Below, in pieces: positions 7,302 through 8,145 of a stretch of DNA of 8,145 nt. Within the stretch, counting starts at the first letter, position 1. The number at the start of each line of letters is the position of its first letter. Below the pieces are notes generated by a model that saw only the letters and a list, made by a program, of their open reading frames with translations, was not told the origin of the DNA and searched no databases. The DNA is from Planctomycetia bacterium (lineage in GTDB: Bacteria; Planctomycetota; UBA11346). The stretch spans positions 1-8,145 of the forward strand of contig SYDV01000354.1 in assembly GCA_005801395.1 (NCBI GenBank). The letters run 5' to 3'. Made by a program: the position numbers and the translations under genes.

Positions 7302-7564
7302 GTGTCGATGTCACAACGAAACCGCGTTGGTGGCGATTTATTCTCGTGGAAGCGATACAAATTCCTTGTGTTGCTTTAGCGTATTTTGGTGCTTGGCCTT
7401 GGGCGCTGTGGACCGCAGCATTAATCGGCTCAGCTATTTGTGCAGGAGGCACCGATAGCAGCACCGGCCCAGGCGCTCGATTGGCGCGATGGCTCAACCG
7501 TTTATTAATCGTGCAGGCCATTATGTGGTTATCGGCCGCGCTTATTTTTGGAACCCCGTCGTAA
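7298..7564 (+). CDS. Hypothetical small integral membrane protein (88 aa)
   Basis: The frame begins at an ATG that overlaps the thiE stop as ATGA, the classic sign of translational coupling, which is the main reason to believe it is a real gene. Hydrophobic segments are at about 14-31, 34-50 and 66-84, so two or three membrane passes. The N-terminus KPRWWRF and the loop GGTDSSTGPGARLARWLNR (50-68) carry the charges; there are two cysteines (24 and 48), both inside hydrophobic stretches. I recognise no family. Because it ends the thiamine-containing operon it could be linked to thiamine or to the transporter, but the sequence gives no direct sign. The overlapping minus-strand frames in this region lack any start signal or coupling. 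Confidence 0.65.
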   Translation: MSVDVTTKPRWWRFILVEAIQIPCVALAYFGAWPWALWTAALIGSAICAGGTDSSTGPGARLARWLNRLLIVQAIMWLSAALIFGTPS

Positions 7565-7600
7565 ACCCCGAACTCATATAAATCACGAATCATTCTCTAC

Positions 7601-7605
7601 GAGGA
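7601..7605 (+). promoter_or_regulatory. Ribosome binding site of the OsmC gene
   Basis: GAGGA stands 4 nt before the ATG at 7610. It is the best ribosome site in the right half of the window, whereas the preceding operon genes start by overlap with weak sites. This suggests that osmC is translated independently of them. Confidence 0.6.
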
Positions 7606-7609
7606 AATC

Positions 7610-8023
7610 ATGGTACCATTTTCTATTCAATATAACGGTGACTTTCGCTGCACGGCGACCCACGGTCCCAGCAATGCTCAGTTAGCGACTGATGCGCCGA
7701 AAGATAATCACGGACGGGGTGAATCATTTTCTCCCACCGATTTAATGGCAACCTCGCTCGCTACCTGCATGATGACCACCATGGCGATTATTACGCGCAA
7801 CGATGGCATCGCTTTGCACGGCATGCGCGCCGAAGTAGAAAAACATATGACCAGCACCGCGCCGCGTCGGATCGCTAAAATTGTCGTGCGTATTCAAATG
7901 CCAACCGGCATCGCTGCTGATTCGCGTGAACGTTTGGAGCGCATCGCTCATCAATGCCCAGTTGCTTTATCGTTACATCCAGAAGTGCAGCAGGATGTTC
8001 AGCTTATTTATCCAAAAGGTTGA
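7610..8023 (+). CDS. OsmC family protein, YhfA-like subgroup (thiol peroxidase-type)
   Basis: This 137-residue soluble protein has the OsmC/Ohr fold signature: GRGESFSPTDLMATSLATCMMTTMA (35-59), then the second cysteine in AHQCPVALSL (113-122). Cys53 and Cys116 are the two family cysteines that act in hydroperoxide reduction in OsmC and Ohr. The spacing and the phrase SPTDL-x-A-x-SL-x-x-CM fit the YhfA-like subgroup better than Ohr. Its length is normal and it is complete. The start has a good site, GAGGA at 7601-7605, 4 nt from the ATG. It lies 45 nt after the 88-residue membrane gene and could be read from the upstream operon or from its own promoter; TATAAA at 7577-7582 would be a -10 box, but no -35 at proper spacing was found. 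Its TGA stop merges into the tandem repeat that follows. The in vivo substrate cannot be told from sequence. Confidence 0.92.
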   Translation: MVPFSIQYNGDFRCTATHGPSNAQLATDAPKDNHGRGESFSPTDLMATSLATCMMTTMAIITRNDGIALHGMRAEVEKHMTSTAPRRIAKIVVRIQMPTGIAADSRERLERIAHQCPVALSLHPEVQQDVQLIYPKG

Positions 8024-8145
8024 CAGGTCTGATGTCTTTTGATTGGTCCGATGTCTTTTGACTGGTCCGATGTCCGATGTCTTTTGATTGGTCCGATGTC
8101 TTTTGACTGGTCCGATGTCCGATGTCTTTTGATTGGTCCGATGTC
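8020..8145. repeat. Nested tandem repeat (19-bp and 26-bp units, 45-bp higher-order period), runs off the window
   Basis: The basic unit is GGTCCGATGTCTTTTGACT (19 bp; the end is GATT or GACT). Units are 8026-8044 (19 bp, one difference, T at 8030), 8045-8063 (19), 8064-8089 (26), 8090-8108 (19), 8109-8134 (26) and a partial 8135-8145. The 26-bp form is the 19-bp unit with the 7-mer CGATGTC doubled. The 45-bp block 8045-8089 is repeated without a single change at 8090-8134. Similarity extends back to 8020, so the TTGA of the array includes the osmC stop TGA. There are no unique spacers, so it is not CRISPR, and no hairpin, so it is not a terminator. All three minus-strand frames are open through it. 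It is most likely a non-coding minisatellite; its total length is unknown. Confidence 0.9.

Noticed and set aside
7577..7582. TATAAA as an osmC promoter -10 box
   Set aside because: The only -35-like element (TTGGAA, 7548-7553) is 23 bp away, too far for a standard promoter; noted only within the osmC entry.
7270..7593. Minus-strand open frame of 107 codons across the 88-residue gene
   Set aside because: It overlaps thiE and the coupled membrane gene, has no ribosome site and shows no recognisable sequence; the plus-strand frame has the ATGA coupling.
8024..8145. CRISPR array
   Set aside because: Units follow one another directly with no unique spacers, and no cas gene is present.

Overview
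The window looks like a chromosomal segment from a bacterium of the Planctomycetota/Verrucomicrobiota (PVC) group. Three things point there: a member of the small family TIGR04138 (Minf_1886-like), which I know only from Planctomycetes and Verrucomicrobia; a ThiD2-ThiE fusion protein; and a twin-arginine-type hydroxypyruvate-isomerase-like enzyme beside secreted proteins of a kind I associate with those phyla. Base composition is moderate, neither AT-rich nor GC-rich, and I see no insertion sequence, integrase, phage gene, tRNA or rRNA. The exact genus cannot be read from this sequence.

The layout is two divergent blocks around an intergenic region at about 3969-4091. The left block (1-3947) is all on the minus strand. 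In transcription order it has a secreted 472-residue protein with an HEWGTFT motif, a secreted 483-residue protein with an aspartate-rich putative calcium loop, a 138-residue single-anchor membrane protein 23 nt further on, and the N-terminal 125 codons of an exported sugar-isomerase-like TIM-barrel enzyme that leaves the window at base 1. All four begin with an export signal or membrane anchor, so the block concerns the cell envelope or outside. Three of the four have no assignable function.

The right block (4092-7564) is a tightly packed plus-strand operon: TIGR04138 protein, AI-2E-family membrane transporter (1-nt overlap), ThiD2-ThiE (11-nt overlap), and an 88-residue membrane protein (4-nt ATGA overlap). 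Forty-five bases later is an OsmC/YhfA-type peroxidase gene with its own good ribosome binding site. The thiamine enzyme supplies two steps, HMP-P to HMP-PP and then coupling to the thiazole phosphate to make thiamine phosphate. No TPP riboswitch is visible, and nothing in the sequence links the other operon members to thiamine.

The most unusual features are the following. (i) A nested tandem repeat starts at the osmC stop codon and runs off the right edge; 19-bp and 26-bp units alternate to make a perfect 45-bp higher-order period. (ii) The AI-2E-type transporter has a very long extracytoplasmic loop that carries a textbook EF-hand calcium loop and a second degenerate one. (iii) A 16-bp perfect palindrome lies in the divergent promoter region. 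No stretch longer than 300 bases lacks a gene. I did not find a defence system, CRISPR array or mobile element.
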